Position numbers and translations under genes: made by a program
Shown: positions 62,651-64,000 of the stretch, piece by piece
Position numbering within the stretch: the first letter of the stretch is position 1
Layout: the number at the start of each line of letters is the position of its first letter
Assembly: GCA_036383895.1 (NCBI GenBank)
Contig: DASVNK010000018.1
Span: forward strand, 51,716 to 115,715
From: DASVNK01 sp036383895
Lineage (GTDB): Bacteria; Verrucomicrobiota; Verrucomicrobiia; Limisphaerales; SXQI01
DNA length: 64,000 bases
Reading direction: 5' to 3'
The notes under the pieces: generated by a model
Seen by the model: only the letters and a program-made list of their open reading frames with translations
Told to the model about the DNA's origin: nothing
The model's database searches: none

Positions 62651-63148
62651 ATGGATCCAGAATCAACAGCAGACCCGCAGTTCATTGGAACGCTACGCAA
62701 GTGGTTCGAAAGCGAACCCGAGATTTCATTCTTTTACCGTTTTCGGAATGCTGCCGGATCGAAAGAATTCGAATTCTTCACTTCTTTGGATGCCGTCGTG
62801 CGCCGGCTGAAACAACTTCCCGATGGAACATCGGTTACTGCGTTTCGCGAGCGACAGCTCCCATTTCGCGGCGTCGTAGACGACTTTTTCATTACTGAAG
62901 CGCTTCGAACAATTCCCGAACGCGAAGATTACATGTTGGCAGAACTGCCTAGCCCTTCCGCGAGTGAGAGCGATTGGATGCGCTTTCGTGCAGGCGAAAC
63001 GCATTCTGATTTACTTGAAGATCTTGACGATTTGCGCGGGACTCGCGTTGCACTTGGACTTTATCCGCCGTGGCTCGAAGAATCGGCCAACGTCATGCAT
63101 GGGTACGTTCCAGATAAAGACGGGGTCGTTCGACCGGGAGCATACTGA
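62651..63148 (+). CDS. Hypothetical protein
   Basis: The ~165-residue acidic, soluble protein starts MDPESTADPQFIGTLRKWFE and contains FEFFTSLDAVVRRLKQLPDG and LLEDLDDLRGTRVALGLYPP. It resembles no family I know. GTG at 62648 directly precedes the ATG. It lies 16 bases after the DUF1501 gene and 14 bases before mutY, on the same strand. Its codon use is less C-rich at third positions than both neighbours, which may hint at a different history. Confidence 0.72.
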   Translation: MDPESTADPQFIGTLRKWFESEPEISFFYRFRNAAGSKEFEFFTSLDAVVRRLKQLPDGTSVTAFRERQLPFRGVVDDFFITEALRTIPEREDYMLAELPSPSASESDWMRFRAGETHSDLLEDLDDLRGTRVALGLYPPWLEESANVMHGYVPDKDGVVRPGAY

Positions 63149-63162
63149 TCTCGAACAACCTA

Positions 63163-64000
63163 ATGAGCATCGAGATTGGACCTCTTCCCAAACACATCAC
63201 CGAGTGGTTTGCAATAAACGCCCGCGACCTCCCCTGGCGGCGCACCCGCGATCCCTATGCCATTTGGATCAGCGAAATCATGCTCCAGCAAACCCAAGTC
63301 AAAACGGTGATTCCATATTGGGAACGCTGGATGCGCGAACTCCCAAACATCCAGTCTCTCGCTGCCACCGATGAACAACGCGTCCTGAAACTCTGGGAAG
63401 GCCTCGGCTACTACACTCGCGCATGCAACCTGCAAAAAGCCGCCCGCCTCATCTGCGAAAATCACAGCGCAACTTTCCCCAACGATTTCGAACAAATCCT
63501 CGAACTCCCCGGCATCGGCCGCTACACCGCCGGCGCCATCGCCAGCATCGCTTTCAACCAACCCAAACCAATTCTCGACGGCAACGTCGTCCGCGTTCTC
63601 ACCCGCCAATTCGCCATCGAAGGTGATCCCAAATCACCACTCATTCAGCAACAACTCTGGGACCTCAGCACGCGTCTCGTCACCTCCGCCGATTGCCCCT
63701 CCTCCCTCAACCAGGGCCTCATGGAACTCGGCGCCACCATCTGCACGCCGCGCGATCCGCTCTGCCATTCCTGTCCCATCCAACGCTCCTGCGCCGCCTT
63801 TAAAACAAATCAAGTCACCGCCTTCCCTCAAATCCCCGTCCGTAAAAAACCGCGCCAACGCAAATTCATCGCCTACATCCTCCGCAGCGGCGACCGCTTC
63901 CTCGTCCGCAAACGCTCCGAAACCGTCGTAAACGGCAACCTCTGGGAATTCCCCAACATCGAAATCCTCCGCGGCCAAAAAACTCTACCCGCATTCAAAA
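63163..64000 (+). CDS. mutY: A/G-specific adenine DNA glycosylase, C-terminus cut by window edge
   Basis: An open frame from ATG 63163 runs off the window end after 279 codons. It reads MSIEIGPLPKHITEWFAINA, then DLPWRRTRDPYAIWISEIML (catalytic Glu region), the HhH-GPD motif LPGIGRYTAGAIASIAF with Asp in PILDGNVVRVLTR, and the 4Fe-4S ligands C-x6-C-x2-C-x5-C (ATICTPRDPLCHSCPIQRSC). The start of the C-terminal NUDIX-like 8-oxoG recognition domain (FIAYILRSGDRFLVRKR) is present. MutY removes adenine opposite 8-oxoguanine. About the last quarter of the protein is missing here. Confidence 0.95.
   Translation, partial: MSIEIGPLPKHITEWFAINARDLPWRRTRDPYAIWISEIMLQQTQVKTVIPYWERWMRELPNIQSLAATDEQRVLKLWEGLGYYTRACNLQKAARLICENHSATFPNDFEQILELPGIGRYTAGAIASIAFNQPKPILDGNVVRVLTRQFAIEGDPKSPLIQQQLWDLSTRLVTSADCPSSLNQGLMELGATICTPRDPLCHSCPIQRSCAAFKTNQVTAFPQIPVRKKPRQRKFIAYILRSGDRFLVRKRSETVVNGNLWEFPNIEILRGQKTLPAFK

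Noticed and set aside
1..64000. CRISPR arrays, tRNA or rRNA genes, transposases, phage genes
   Set aside because: No regularly spaced direct repeats, cloverleaf-type sequences or recognisable mobile-element proteins were seen.

Overview
The window looks like a chromosomal segment of a free-living Verrucomicrobiota bacterium, probably near the Pedosphaera/Limisphaerales lineage. This is an inference from gene content. It carries a planctomycete-type cytochrome plus DUF1549/DUF1553 protein paired with a DUF1501 protein, a prepilin-like protein with an H-X9-DG tail, a CotH kinase, an STK-type ECF sigma factor beside a WD40 Ser/Thr kinase, and an SdhCAB complex of the Bacteroidota/Verrucomicrobiota form. 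GC content is high. I see no tRNA, rRNA, insertion sequence, prophage or CRISPR array.

Layout. 1-12 kb: a gene cut by the left edge, CotH kinase, CPBP protease, PQQ dehydrogenase, a DUF2238 membrane protein, a receiver-PAS-histidine kinase, DUF4159, YjbQ, an MlaD protein and small secreted proteins. Short repeats sit between several of these genes. 11.4-13.2 kb: a two-gene type III polyketide synthase/methyltransferase unit. 13.3-24.5 kb: eight tightly packed minus-strand genes (ABC-2 permease, three SPFH proteins of the HflK/HflC type, metal P-type ATPase, ABC ATPase, second permease, membrane-anchored helical protein). 24.8-31.2 kb: orphan receivers, an MFS carrier, a half-length CarB, a DUF883 protein and the DgoK/DgoA pair. 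31.4-37.7 kb: ECF sigma factor, two very small ORFs (one extremely Lys-rich), a GT9/glycosyltransferase/FkbM fusion, and a WD40 Ser/Thr kinase.

37.7-52.1 kb: valS and cimA, a pseudopilin-like protein, a receiver/kinase/receiver group, gamma-glutamyltransferase, a Ste24-type protease, an HtrA-type protease, and the principal-type sigma factor with a Lys-rich N-terminus, closed by a clear intrinsic terminator. 52.3-64 kb: sdhC-sdhA-sdhB, a HAD hydrolase, prolyl oligopeptidase, the DUF1549/1553 and DUF1501 pair, a hypothetical gene, and mutY cut by the right edge.

The most interesting items are the eight-gene SPFH/ABC/P-ATPase operon, the ECF/STPK cassette with its three-module glycosyltransferase-methyltransferase, the carB gene that encodes only the N-terminal half, a 23-bp repeat placed 4-6 nt after three successive stop codons, and a change in GC-skew sign near 52 kb that suggests a replication terminus. 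All assignments come from reading translated sequence by eye; no database search was run.
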